Source of the DNA: Kutzneria sp. CA-103260
GTDB lineage: Bacteria; Actinomycetota; Actinomycetes; Mycobacteriales; Pseudonocardiaceae
Direction: 5' to 3'
DNA: 64,000 nt
Assembly (NCBI RefSeq): GCF_018263855.1
Contig: NZ_CP073318.1
Location: 5,580,001 to 5,644,000 of the forward strand
In this document: piece after piece, positions 54,859 to 63,932 of the stretch
Numbering within the stretch: the stretch's first letter is position 1
Layout: each line of letters starts with the position of its first letter
Notes under the pieces: model-generated
The model's database searches: none
What the model was told of the DNA's origin: nothing
What the model saw: only the letters and a program-made list of their open reading frames with translations
Made by a program: the position numbers and the translations under genes

Positions 54859-55721
54859 TTCTTCATGTCGGTGAACACGCTGTTGAGCAGGGCGGCGGCT
54901 TCCTGGTCGGCCGCGTCGTAGTTCTTCGCCGACGCCGTCACGCCCGACCCCACGGCGGCGAGCCTGCTCACCAGGCCGTCCAGGTGCTGGCGCCACCGGT
55001 ACGCGCAGAACCCCAGCGCCAGCAGGGATTCCCAGTCCGGGTTGTCGTTGATGGGTTCGACCGTGCTGAGGCTGTGCCCGCCGTAGACCCCGGCCTCGCT
55101 TTTCGCGAGCAGCTTGGAGTTGGCCGTCTGGGCGTCATTGGCCAGGTTGACGAGCTGTTTGCCGGTGGCGTTCACCGTGCCCGCCTGGATCTGCGCGTCG
55201 GGCTGGGTTCCACTGTGCTCGCCCGGATCGGGACGGGTGCTGCCCACCTGGCTGGTGAACGACTCCAGTCTGCCCTTGGCATCCTGGTCGGCGGTGGTCG
55301 CCGCGGCCACCGCTTGGTTGATGCGCGCGTCGGTTTCGCTGATCTCCCAGCTCTTGTCCCGCGGCCCGGTGATCTTGGCCGCCCCACCGGACGCTTCCAC
55401 GGTCAGGCCGTTGGCATGCGCGTAGTCCAGTGCGGACTGGAGGTCGGTCTTGGCCCGGCCGGCGGCGTCGGCGAGCGTGTGCAGCGTCGACGCCACGTTC
55501 TTGCAGGTGTCACCGGCGGCGCCGTAGGCGTCGGCCAGGCTGGACAACTCCTGCGTGTTCAGCGCGCCGGCCTCGTCGGGCCAGTGGCTGGTGAGGTTGC
55601 GCACCCCGACGTACAGATCCGCCGCGCACTGCGTGCAGTGCTGGGCCACCGAGGCCCATTCGTCCCCACGGGCGCTCCAGACTCCCGGCTTGGCGGTGAG
55701 CAGCGCGTTGTAATCGACCAT
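54855..55721 (-). CDS. ESX-associated WXG-like substrate with YxxxD tail
   Basis: 288 residues from ATG 55721 (MVDYNALLTAKPGVWSARGD). It is alpha-helical throughout. A WxxExG-like turn (SHWPDEAG) lies in the N-terminal third, and YDAAD, a T7SS-type YxxxD signal, lies near the C-terminus. A WXG-domain secreted protein is therefore likely, 288 residues being far longer than EsxA/B. Its upstream neighbours on the same strand run eccC, 56957, 55735, so it is probably the last gene of the eccC operon. Confidence 0.7.
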   Translation of the reverse strand: MVDYNALLTAKPGVWSARGDEWASVAQHCTQCAADLYVGVRNLTSHWPDEAGALNTQELSSLADAYGAAGDTCKNVASTLHTLADAAGRAKTDLQSALDYAHANGLTVEASGGAAKITGPRDKSWEISETDARINQAVAAATTADQDAKGRLESFTSQVGSTRPDPGEHSGTQPDAQIQAGTVNATGKQLVNLANDAQTANSKLLAKSEAGVYGGHSLSTVEPINDNPDWESLLALGFCAYRWRQHLDGLVSRLAAVGSGVTASAKNYDAADQEAAALLNSVFTDMKK

Positions 55722-55734
55722 GGTGGAATCCCCG

Positions 55735-56946
55735 TCACCAAGTTGAGGTGGAGCGAACCTGCCAGAGCTCTTCGTCCAGCAGTTCCACCGAGTGCGGGTC
55801 CGGTTCGCCCGACTGCGCCGTGCGGGGCAGGGTGAAGCCCTGCTCGCCGGCGCCGGAGCGGCCGCGCAGCGCGGACAGCACGCCGTCGGATTCGGCCGCG
55901 GCGGGGCGGCCCCGGCCGGACTGGTTGCCGGGTCCTTCTGCCGTGCCGGGCCGCAGGGCAGCCAGACCGCCGCCACCCGTGCCAGCGTGCGGAGCGCCCA
56001 TCGGCACCGCGCCGACGGCGTTGCCGGGCTGGACCTCCTCGCTCGCGGACTGCCGCGCCGTACGGCCGCTCGGCATCATCGGCAGCGACATCGCGCTCGC
56101 ACCGCCCAGCGCGCTGACCGAACCGGGCGACGTGGCCGCGACCGGGGCCGAGCCACCGGACAACGCGCCGATCCCGAAGCCACCGTCCGGCAGCGCGGGC
56201 ATGGTCGTGGCGCCGGTCAGCCCGGCAAGGGACGGGCCGACCCCGGAGGTCAGGCTGGACAGGTCCGGTGTGGTCAGGCCGTTTCCGGCGTTGGACACCG
56301 CGTTGCTCAGGCCGGACAGGTCCGACGCCGAACCGCCGCCGGTCAGGCTCGACTCAAGGCCCTGCACCGCGGACAGCGCGTCGGTGGCATCCGTCGCGGT
56401 CTTGGTCAGGTCCGCCATGGACACCTTCGGCGTGCTGGTGTTCAGGCCGGGCACCAGTTCGGCCGGGTTGGCCGCACCGGCCGCAGCGCAGACGGTCAGC
56501 ATGGACGAGTCGAACTGGGCGCCCAGCGCGCTCATCCGCGCGCCGGACGCCTGCTGGATCGCCACGGCCGCGCCCGCGGTGAGCGGGTTGGCGATCGCCG
56601 CAAGATATGCCTGGTAGAGACCGGAAACCTCGGCGTGCGCCTCGGGGATCGCGCTGGCCAGCGTGGTCAGGTTCGCGCTGACGGCGGACGTGTCGATCCG
56701 CTCGCCCCACATCTGCAGTTCCGCCTGCGAGCGCTGGAGTTTCTCGGACAGTGCCCGGCCCGCGTCGTCGGTCCACTCGGGAGTGAGGTTGCCGGTCCTG
56801 GTGCGCAGTTCGGCCTGGGCGGTGTCCATCCAGCCGCGTGCCTCCGTCCACATCCGGGCCGCTTCCTGCAGCACGGGCACGTTGGCCAGCTCGGCGGTGA
56901 TCATCGCCAGGTGTGTTTCGATGGGCAGCAGGTTGTACGGGATCAT
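55735..56946 (-). CDS. ESX-associated WXG-domain/proline-glycine-rich protein (PPE-like layout)
   Basis: 403 residues. The N-terminal ~170 residues are helical and WXG100-like (EWTDDAGRALSEKLQRSQAE). A Gly/Ser/Pro-rich low-complexity stretch follows (GGSAPVAATSPGSVSALGGA) and then a short conserved-looking end (SVELLDEELWQVRSTSTW). The layout, helical head and disordered tail, recalls PPE-type or EspB-like substrates, but the PPE motif itself is absent. GAGGAG precedes ATG 56946. It lies 10 bases from the upstream gene. Confidence 0.75.
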   Translation of the reverse strand: MIPYNLLPIETHLAMITAELANVPVLQEAARMWTEARGWMDTAQAELRTRTGNLTPEWTDDAGRALSEKLQRSQAELQMWGERIDTSAVSANLTTLASAIPEAHAEVSGLYQAYLAAIANPLTAGAAVAIQQASGARMSALGAQFDSSMLTVCAAAGAANPAELVPGLNTSTPKVSMADLTKTATDATDALSAVQGLESSLTGGGSASDLSGLSNAVSNAGNGLTTPDLSSLTSGVGPSLAGLTGATTMPALPDGGFGIGALSGGSAPVAATSPGSVSALGGASAMSLPMMPSGRTARQSASEEVQPGNAVGAVPMGAPHAGTGGGGLAALRPGTAEGPGNQSGRGRPAAAESDGVLSALRGRSGAGEQGFTLPRTAQSGEPDPHSVELLDEELWQVRSTSTW

Positions 56947-56956
56947 GGTCGGCTCC

Positions 56957-57376
56957 TCAGACAGAGGTCTGCGTGGCGCTGCCCGCAGCGGGATTGGTGG
57001 TGGTGCCGGTCTTCGTCGAGCCGGATGTCCCGGAACCGAGCTGTTGCTTGGCGAAGCTGATGACTTCCTGGCCGAGCTTCGCGCCCGCGGTGACCAGTTC
57101 CAGGCCGCTGTCCAGGTCAGCCGTGGAATAGGCCGCCGCGGCCGCGTTGCCCTTGACCGAGTAGCTGGCGATGTCCTCGGTGTACTTGGCCAGAAAGGCG
57201 CTCAGCTCGGTGGTCGCGGCTTTGTCCAAAAGGGACATCATGACCCCCTCGACCAGGCCGGTCAGGTTCGGCGGCGCGCCCAGCCGGGCCAGCGACGCCG
57301 GCATCGCCGGTGCGGTGAGCCCGGTGGCGAAGGTGTTCATCGCCGTTGGATTGCCGTTGATCTCGGTTCCGGACAT
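56957..57376 (-). CDS. Small helical ESX-associated protein with YxxxD motif
   Basis: 139 residues from ATG 57376 (MSGTEINGNPTAMNTFATGL), with GAGGAGGGG upstream. It is helical, with YSTAD (YxxxD) after AAAAA and a Gly/Thr-rich tail (GSGTSGSTKTGTTTNPAAGS). It sits 21 bases after eccC. The position and motif suggest a PE/Esx-like partner of the protein encoded next. Confidence 0.65.
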   Translation of the reverse strand: MSGTEINGNPTAMNTFATGLTAPAMPASLARLGAPPNLTGLVEGVMMSLLDKAATTELSAFLAKYTEDIASYSVKGNAAAAAYSTADLDSGLELVTAGAKLGQEVISFAKQQLGSGTSGSTKTGTTTNPAAGSATQTSV

Positions 57377-57397
57377 GTGTCCCCTCCTCGATGTGCG

Positions 57398-60300
57398 TTA
57401 CTGAATCGCCGGCGCGAGCCAGGCGAGTTGGATCAGGCCGCGGGCGCCGCGCCGGTCGACCAGCCAGCCGCGTCCCGGCGGCAGCACCTGCGGGCGCATC
57501 CCGCCCAGCAGCGGGCCCTCGTCCCGGTCGCCGGACATCATCAGGCCGGTCGCGCCGACCTCGCGCATCCTGGCCAGCACCGGCTCGAACAGCCCGCGTG
57601 CCGCGCCGCCGGTGCGCCGGGCGGCAACCAGGTGCAGGCCGATGTCCGCGCCTTGTGCGAGCAGCGGCAGCAGCGGCATCACCGGATGGTCCTGGTAGGC
57701 GGCCACCATGTCGTAGTCGTCGATCAGCACGAAGATCTCCGGGCCACGCCACCAGTTGCGGGCCCGCAGCTGCTCGGCGGTGATGTCCGGCCCGGGCAGC
57801 CGCTTGGCCAGTTCGCCCGCCACCTCGGCCAGCAGGCCGGCGCTGTGCGTGTCGTTGATGCCGGTGCCGGCCAGGTAGCGCTCGTCGATCTCGCCGAGCA
57901 GGCCGCGGCGGTGGTCGATCAGCACGATCCGGGCCTGCTCCGGGGTGTACGCCTGGCAGATCCGGCGGGCCAGCAGCCGCAGGAACGCGGTCTTGCCGGC
58001 CTCGGTGTCGGCCAGCAGGAAGAAGTGCGGGTCGGCGGCGAAGTCCAGCCGGACCGGGGACAGGTCGTGTTCGTGGATGCCGACCGCGAACCCGGCAGCC
58101 GGGCCGGACAGCTCGTCGGTCTCGGGCAGTTCGGCGTAGGGCAGCGATCCTGGCAGCAGCCGCACGGAGGGCGCGGGCTCGCCCGGCCAGGCCGTCGCCA
58201 CCGCGTCGACCAGCGCGCCCAGGCCGCCGGCAAGACTGTCCGGATCGGACACTCCGTCGATCCGGGGCAGCGCGATCAGCATCTGGTGGCGGCTCATCGC
58301 GACCCCGCGGCCCGGTTTTCCCGCTGGCACGGTTGCCGCGGCGCGCCGGTCGATGATCGAGTCGATCGGGTCGCCGATCTTGAGTTCCAGCTTGCTGGCG
58401 AACAGGTCCCGCACGGTCATCCGCAGGCCGTTCACGTGGCCGGAGCTGGCGACCACGTGCACGCCGTAGGACAGGCCGCGCGCGGCGATGTCGCCGACCG
58501 CGTCCTCGAGCTCGGGAAAGTCGCTGCGCAGCGTTTGCCAGCCGTCGATGACCAGGAACACGTCGCCGTGCGGGTCCTCGGCGAACTGTCCTTCGGCGCG
58601 CAGCCGTCGGTAGGTGACAATGCCGTCGATCTTGTGCGCGGCGAACAGCCGCTCGCGGGCGGCCAGCAGGGTGGCCACCTCGGCGACGGTGCGCCGGACC
58701 GGGCCGGTGTCCAGTCGGCCGGACACCCCGGCCACGTGCGGCAGCCCGGTCAGCGCGCCGAGGGTGCCGCCGCCGAAGTCCAGGCAGTAGAACTGGGTTT
58801 CCCGCGGGGTGTGGGAGAGCGCGAGGCTGGTGATCAGGGTCCGCAGCACGGTGCTCTTGCCGGTCTGCGGGGCGCCGAGCACCAGCACGTGCCCGGCCGC
58901 CCCGGCCAGGTCCAGCACCAGCGGGTCGCGGCGCTGGTCGAGCGGCCGGTCGACGATGCCCAGCACCGGCCGCAGCGTGCCGGCCGGTTCGGCGGTGAGG
59001 CCGCGTTCGGGGTGGGTGATCAGCCCGGGCAGCACCGTGTCCAGGGTCGGCGGCTCGTCCAGTGGGGGCAGCCAGACCTGGTGCGCCGGGGTCCCCTGGC
59101 CGGTCAGCCGGCCGACCAGGATGTCCAGCAGGGTTTCGCCGACGGTGTCCTCGGACTCGTCCGGCTCCGGTTCGGCCGTGGCGGGTTCGGCGGGCAGGTT
59201 GGCGGTCGTGTACTCGTACAACGCGAGGCGTTGCCCGGCTGCGGCGGTGACCGAGACGCCGCTGGCGCGCTGGTAGACCCCGGAGACGTAGGCCGCGCGG
59301 AACCGTTCCATCGGTTCGGTGCCGACCTTGATGAAGCCGTGTCCGGGTGCACGCGGCAGTCGGAAGGCGTCCGGCACGCCGAGCGCCGCTCGACTGTCCA
59401 TCTCGGAGAACGTGCGCAGCCCGATCCGGTAGGACAGGTTCGCCTCCAGGCCGCGCAGCCGACCCTCGTCCAGCCGCTGCGAGGCCAGCAGCAGGTGCAC
59501 GCCCAGCGACCGGCCGACCCGGCCGATCTGCACGAACATGTCGATGAAATCGGGCTTGGCGGACAGCAGTTCGGAGAACTCGTCGCAGATCACCAGCAGG
59601 GTCGGCACCTCGGGCAGCGGGGCGCCGGCCGCGCGGGCCTTGTTGTAGTCGCGCAGTGAGGCGAAGTTCCCGGCCTCGCGCAGCAGCTCCTGGCGGCGGA
59701 TCAGCTCGCCGTTGATCGCGTCGGTCATCCGGTCGACCAGGTGCAGCTCCTCCTCCAGGTTGGTGATCACCGCGCTGGTGTGCGGGAGGTCGGTCAGCTG
59801 GGCGAAGGTCGCGCCGCCCTTGTAGTCGATCAGCGCGAAGTTCAGCGAGCTGGGCGGATGGGTGACCGCGAGCGCCAGCACCAGCGTGCGCAGCAGCTCT
59901 GACTTGCCGGAGCCGGTGGCGCCGACCAACAGGCCGTGCGGCCCCATGCCGTCCTGCGCGGACTCCTTCAGGTCGAGCTCGATGGGCGTGCCGTCGGCCC
60001 GGACACCGATCTTGACCCGCAGCCGGTCCCGGTCCGGCCGGGGCGCCCAGGTGTCCGCCGGGTCCAGGGCGAACGGGTCACCGAGTTCGAGCAGCTCGGC
60101 CAAGCCGAGCGCGGTGGTCATCGCGGCCTCGCCGCGCACCCTGGCGGTCAGCCGCAGCGGCGCCAGTTGCCGGGCCAGCCCCTCGGCCGCGACCGGGCCG
60201 AGGGTGTCCGCCCGGCCGAGTGGGACGGGGCCGTCGCTGGTTTCGTTGACCAGCACGCCGTCGGCGCGCACCGCCAGTGCGACCGTGGTCCGGTCCGGCA

Positions 60301-61417
60301 GGCGCGGCGGCGGGGTGGCCAGGTCGAGCACGGTCACCCCCTCGACGCCACCGCCGGTCAGCAGTTGCGCCGACCCGGTGACCGAGCCGCCGTCGAGCAC
60401 CACCACCAGGTGCGGGCCGGGTAGCCGGACGTCGGAGGCCGGGTCGAACCGGGGCCGCTTGGCCAGTTCGTCGGCGAGCATCGCCTCCAGCGCGGGGACG
60501 GAGGTGGCCACCAGCCGTAGCGGGCCGAGCGCGTCGGCACGGTCCGGGTGCAGCGCGTGCGGCAGCCACTTCACCCACTCCCAGTCCGCGCGCAGCGCCT
60601 CCGCCACGCACACCGCGATCCGCAGGTCGTCCGGGGAGTGCAGCACGGCCAGCTGCGCCAGCAGAGCGCGCACCAGGCCGAGCGCCGCTGCCCGGTCGCC
60701 GCGCAGGTGGATCCGGCTGAACCCGTTGACCGACAAGGCGATCGGCAACCTGTCCACCATGGAGTGAGTGGTCAGGAAGCGGCGCAGGGCAAGCGCGGAC
60801 AGCGGTTCCAGCTCCTCCAGCGGCTTGGTGTCCGGCGCGACCAGCGTGACCGCGGGCCGTTGCGGTCCACGGCCGATCCGGGCGACCCCGAAATCCGGGT
60901 CGTTCTTACGCCGCTCCCACAACCGGTGACCGGTCGCCAGCGACCACAACGCGGCCGGCTCCGGGTGCAGGTATTCCATGGCGGCGCGCTGCCGCCGCAC
61001 GGCGCGGCGGAACCGGAGCCGGTGCTGGGCCAGGTGCCGCAGATAGCGGCGGCGGGCGTGCCCCATCTCGCGCTTGCCGGGACCGGCGCCCTGCACAAAA
61101 CCCATGACCGCCATGCCAAGCACGGCCACGCCCATCATCCCGTAGATGACGTACCGGACGGCCCCGCCTGTGCTGCCCGAATACAGCAGCATCATCGCCG
61201 CCATCATCAGCAGCATCGGCAGGATCATCAGCAACTGCGCCCACTGCCGGGACGGCGCCGTCGGAATCTCCGGCGGCGCCTGCAACATCAGTTCGCCGGA
61301 GGGCATGTCCGGGGCCGGTTTGCGTGCGGGCCTGCGCACCACAACTGTCGCCACGCCGTTGATGGTCCGTGCCGGCGCGCGTTGTGTGGCGGCGATGGCA
61401 GGAAGGTGCCGCGCCAC
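57398..61417 (-). CDS. eccC: Type VII secretion ATPase EccC (fused EccCa/EccCb)
   Basis: 1339 residues. Two N-terminal membrane helices (LLMILPMLLMMAAMMLLY, YVIYGMMGVAVLGMAVMGF) are followed by three FtsK/SpoIIIE-type ATPase domains. Their P-loops are GATGSGKSELL (about 505), GAPQTGKSTVL (about 850) and a degenerate ADTEAGKTAFL (about 1140). It drives export of Esx pairs. ATPase 1 has Asp in VICDEFSELL. GTG 61354 (VATVVVRRPARKPAP) matches the family N-terminus better than the listed GTG 61417; neither has a clear ribosome site. It is divergent from the esx-like genes. Confidence 0.95.
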   Translation of the reverse strand: MARHLPAIAATQRAPARTINGVATVVVRRPARKPAPDMPSGELMLQAPPEIPTAPSRQWAQLLMILPMLLMMAAMMLLYSGSTGGAVRYVIYGMMGVAVLGMAVMGFVQGAGPGKREMGHARRRYLRHLAQHRLRFRRAVRRQRAAMEYLHPEPAALWSLATGHRLWERRKNDPDFGVARIGRGPQRPAVTLVAPDTKPLEELEPLSALALRRFLTTHSMVDRLPIALSVNGFSRIHLRGDRAAALGLVRALLAQLAVLHSPDDLRIAVCVAEALRADWEWVKWLPHALHPDRADALGPLRLVATSVPALEAMLADELAKRPRFDPASDVRLPGPHLVVVLDGGSVTGSAQLLTGGGVEGVTVLDLATPPPRLPDRTTVALAVRADGVLVNETSDGPVPLGRADTLGPVAAEGLARQLAPLRLTARVRGEAAMTTALGLAELLELGDPFALDPADTWAPRPDRDRLRVKIGVRADGTPIELDLKESAQDGMGPHGLLVGATGSGKSELLRTLVLALAVTHPPSSLNFALIDYKGGATFAQLTDLPHTSAVITNLEEELHLVDRMTDAINGELIRRQELLREAGNFASLRDYNKARAAGAPLPEVPTLLVICDEFSELLSAKPDFIDMFVQIGRVGRSLGVHLLLASQRLDEGRLRGLEANLSYRIGLRTFSEMDSRAALGVPDAFRLPRAPGHGFIKVGTEPMERFRAAYVSGVYQRASGVSVTAAAGQRLALYEYTTANLPAEPATAEPEPDESEDTVGETLLDILVGRLTGQGTPAHQVWLPPLDEPPTLDTVLPGLITHPERGLTAEPAGTLRPVLGIVDRPLDQRRDPLVLDLAGAAGHVLVLGAPQTGKSTVLRTLITSLALSHTPRETQFYCLDFGGGTLGALTGLPHVAGVSGRLDTGPVRRTVAEVATLLAARERLFAAHKIDGIVTYRRLRAEGQFAEDPHGDVFLVIDGWQTLRSDFPELEDAVGDIAARGLSYGVHVVASSGHVNGLRMTVRDLFASKLELKIGDPIDSIIDRRAAATVPAGKPGRGVAMSRHQMLIALPRIDGVSDPDSLAGGLGALVDAVATAWPGEPAPSVRLLPGSLPYAELPETDELSGPAAGFAVGIHEHDLSPVRLDFAADPHFFLLADTEAGKTAFLRLLARRICQAYTPEQARIVLIDHRRGLLGEIDERYLAGTGINDTHSAGLLAEVAGELAKRLPGPDITAEQLRARNWWRGPEIFVLIDDYDMVAAYQDHPVMPLLPLLAQGADIGLHLVAARRTGGAARGLFEPVLARMREVGATGLMMSGDRDEGPLLGGMRPQVLPPGRGWLVDRRGARGLIQLAWLAPAIQ

Positions 61418-61483
61418 CGATCCGGGGCGTCCGGCGAACTAGCGTCGGTTCGCGTCACACCATCACGAACGAGGGAGGGACGT

Positions 61484-61816
61484 ATGACCGGCAATCAGCT
61501 GTCCGTGGACTTCGCCTCGGTGCAGAGCCTGAACAGCTTCACCGAGAGCAGTCAGCAGGATCAGGCGAACGCGAGCTCGTCGTTCAGTCAGCGCACCAGC
61601 GACACGGTGTCGACCGGCCTGGCCGGCACCGTGCGGAACGCGGCGGCGTCCGTCGGCCAGGAGCGCGACGGCCACTGGCGGCAGACCCAGGACGGCAACC
61701 AGCGGCTCGTCGACAACAACCGGCGCGCGGTGGCCCAGTACAGCGACGGCCAGGACAGCGCGCACAGCGCCATGACCCGGACCAGTTACGGCACCGGCAG
61801 CGTCATCAACCCCTGA
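61484..61816 (+). CDS. WXG100-like ESX protein 1
   Basis: 110 residues from ATG 61484 with GAGGGAGGG 3 bases upstream. It has amphipathic helices (LNSFTESSQQDQANASSSFS) and a central Trp in GHWRQTQDGN. It is rich in Gln, Ser and Asn, as in EsxA/EsxB-like proteins. It lies 13 bases upstream of a second such gene, making a typical co-transcribed pair for heterodimer export by EccC. No C-terminal YxxxD is seen. Confidence 0.75.
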   Translation: MTGNQLSVDFASVQSLNSFTESSQQDQANASSSFSQRTSDTVSTGLAGTVRNAAASVGQERDGHWRQTQDGNQRLVDNNRRAVAQYSDGQDSAHSAMTRTSYGTGSVINP

Positions 61817-61829
61817 AAAGGAGTGACCC

Positions 61830-62129
61830 GTGAGCGACGAGTTCAAGATCGTTTTTGATTCGATGCAGACCGCGCAGTCCGACGCTCAGCGGACCGCGAA
61901 CCAGATCAGCCAGAGCGCCAGCGAGCAGGCCAACCGGATGCAGGGCATGCTCGGCGGCGCCTGGGGCGACGACGCGGCCGAGGCCGCGTTCCAGTCGTAC
62001 CAGATGCGGCAGAAGGCGACCGGCTACCACACCGACGGTATGAACGCCGAAGGCACGGCGTACGGGAATGTCGCCGACATCGGCCAGCAGACCCTGCGGC
62101 AGGCCATCAACATCGTGTCGAACATCTAG
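61830..62129 (+). CDS. WXG100-like ESX protein 2
   Basis: 99 residues from GTG 61830. It has a helix-turn-helix hairpin with the turn LGGAWGDDAAEAAFQSYQMR. The Trp and Gly are adjacent here (WG) rather than WXG, a common variant. It probably dimerises with the protein encoded just upstream and is exported by the ESX channel. A terminator follows. Confidence 0.82.
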   Translation: MSDEFKIVFDSMQTAQSDAQRTANQISQSASEQANRMQGMLGGAWGDDAAEAAFQSYQMRQKATGYHTDGMNAEGTAYGNVADIGQQTLRQAINIVSNI

Positions 62130-62140
62130 CCGGCACAACG

Positions 62141-62177
62141 CGAATGCCCGGTGCGATCCGATCGCACCGGGCATTCG
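62141..62177. terminator. Bidirectional hairpin between esx and mycP
   Basis: 17-bp perfect stem (62141-62157 with 62161-62177), 3-base loop, between convergent genes. Confidence 0.85.
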
Positions 62178-62190
62178 GCGTTCAGCGGGC

Positions 62191-63474
62191 TCAGCGGTCC
62201 AGGAGAAAGATCTGCTCGGGTGGTTCGACGATCTCCGGTTCGGCCGGCAGCCGGGCGGCCTGGGCCGGCCGCCAGTGGCGGCGCCGGGCGCGGCGCAGGA
62301 CGACGGCGGCCGCGGCGGCGAGCAGCAGCACGCCCAGCGCGCCGGCCGCCAACCAGGTCGCCACCGTGTCGACGTGCCGCTGTTCGGCCAGCCGGGCGAG
62401 TTCGGCCTGGTCGGGTGGTTTCGGGACATAGGCCGGCAGGTCCGCGGGCGCCCGGGGATCGAGCTGGTCGGTGACCGCGCGATACGGGTCGACCACCCCG
62501 GCGCCGTACTCGGCGCTGTCCCGGCCGCCGCGGGCCGGGCTGGCCGTGGCCTCGAGCCGCTGGATGACCTGGGCTGCGGACAGCTGCGGCCACGCCGCGC
62601 GCACCAGCGCCGCGGCCCCGGACACGAACGCGGTGGCGAAACTCGTTCCGTCCACATAGGACTGCCCGGCGACCCTGGTCGCGGCCAGCACGCCCGCGCC
62701 GGGCGCGACGATGCTCACGTAGGGCCCGAATTGCGAGGTGGACGCCCGGGCCCCGTTGATGTCGACCGCGCCCACCCCAAGCACCCCGGGATAACCGGCC
62801 GGATAGGACGGCAGCTCCGTGGTGTCGTTCTGCTGTTGGTTGCCCGCCGCGGCCACCACCACGACATTCCGGCTCACCGCGTAGCCGACCGCGTCCCGGA
62901 CCGCCGGGAAGTCCGTGGTGCCGGCCAGCGACAGGTTGATCACGCCGGCGCCCTGGTCGACGGCATAGCGGATGCCGTTGGCGATCTCCTGCGGGTCGAT
63001 CTGGAGGGTCTGGCCCTGATCGTTGAGTTCGCGGTTGGTGACCCGCACCGGCAGGATCCGCGCGTCCGGCGCAACGCCGTGGAAACCGACCCCGGACACC
63101 GGGTCGGCGGCGACGATGCTGGCCACCTCGGTGCCGTGCGACTCGCAGTCGAAGGTCGCCGGCTCGCCGCCGGGGGTGTAGAAATCCTTGCCCGGCAGTA
63201 CCTTTCCCGGCCGGCGGAGTTGTGGGTGATCGGTGTCGACGCCGGAGTCGACCACGGCGACCAGCACGCCCGCGCCGCGGCTTTCCGGCCACACCCGGTC
63301 CGGGTCGAGGAGTTGCTGCGCCCACGGCAACGCGGCCACCACGGGATGCGCGGGTTCGGCGTCCTGGCAGGCGCCGGCCGGTGGCGCCGCGGCTGCCGGG
63401 GTCGGCGCGAGGACGGGCAGCGCCGTGGCGGCGAGCGCGAGGGCGAGCAGGCGATGTCGTCTCACCCTGGTCAT
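62191..63474 (-). CDS. mycP: Mycosin, T7SS-associated subtilisin-like serine protease
   Basis: 427 residues from ATG 63474 (MTRVRRHRLLALALAATALP), a signal peptide. The S8 catalytic triad is Asp in VVDSGVDTDHPQ, His in CESHGTEVASIV and Ser in YVDGTSFATAFVSG. A C-terminal membrane helix (WLAAGALGVLLLAAAAAVVL) anchors it facing outwards. Mycosins stabilise and regulate ESX secretion complexes. A longer frame upstream has no signal character. Confidence 0.95.
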   Translation of the reverse strand: MTRVRRHRLLALALAATALPVLAPTPAAAAPPAGACQDAEPAHPVVAALPWAQQLLDPDRVWPESRGAGVLVAVVDSGVDTDHPQLRRPGKVLPGKDFYTPGGEPATFDCESHGTEVASIVAADPVSGVGFHGVAPDARILPVRVTNRELNDQGQTLQIDPQEIANGIRYAVDQGAGVINLSLAGTTDFPAVRDAVGYAVSRNVVVVAAAGNQQQNDTTELPSYPAGYPGVLGVGAVDINGARASTSQFGPYVSIVAPGAGVLAATRVAGQSYVDGTSFATAFVSGAAALVRAAWPQLSAAQVIQRLEATASPARGGRDSAEYGAGVVDPYRAVTDQLDPRAPADLPAYVPKPPDQAELARLAEQRHVDTVATWLAAGALGVLLLAAAAAVVLRRARRRHWRPAQAARLPAEPEIVEPPEQIFLLDR

Positions 63475-63563
63475 CGTCCGGGCGTGCGGGCCGTGGTGTA
63501 TGGCCATGGCCGCAACCGGCCACGTGCGATTGCCGCACGAATTCCGCGCGCACACTGGGTTTC

Positions 63564-63932
63564 GTGGACATTCCCTTGCAACTGGACATGCACGCCGAAT
63601 ACGAGCGGATGGCCGCGGACGTCCGGTCGTTGCGAGTGCGGCTCGGCGAGATCCGGGTCGGGGCGGAATCCGACGACGGCCTGATCACCGCGGTGGCAGG
63701 GGGAACCGGCCAGCTGCTCGAACTCCGGCTGGACCCGCGCATCTACCGCGCCCCGGACTCGGCCGCCTTGGCCCGGACCATCACCGACACTATCAACCTG
63801 GCCGCGCGGCGGGCCCAGCAGGAAGGTGAGGCCATCGCGGCGAGCTTCCTGTCCGACGACACGGAATCCGCCGATCCCGTCTTCGACCCGTTGCTGACCG
63901 CGCTGGACAGGGTGGTGAACCATGATCGCTGA
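63564..63932 (+). CDS. YbaB/EbfC family DNA-binding-like protein
   Basis: 122 residues from GTG 63564. The N-terminal coiled helix (LDMHAEYERMAADVRSLRVR) and the family's beta hairpin (DDGLITAVAGGTGQLLELRL) are seen. Such small nucleoid-associated-like proteins often precede WXG-domain genes in actinobacterial T7SS loci. Its end overlaps the partial gene at the right edge by 11 bases. Confidence 0.78.
   Translation: MDIPLQLDMHAEYERMAADVRSLRVRLGEIRVGAESDDGLITAVAGGTGQLLELRLDPRIYRAPDSAALARTITDTINLAARRAQQEGEAIAASFLSDDTESADPVFDPLLTALDRVVNHDR

Noticed and set aside
56663..59659. 998-codon open frame on the plus strand opposite eccC and its neighbours
   Set aside because: It is the antisense shadow of high-GC coding sequence; it has no domains, and the minus strand encodes recognisable EccC and ESX genes.
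62126..63742. Two 538-codon frames on either strand around mycP
   Set aside because: Both are shadows in other frames of the mycosin gene with its full catalytic triad.
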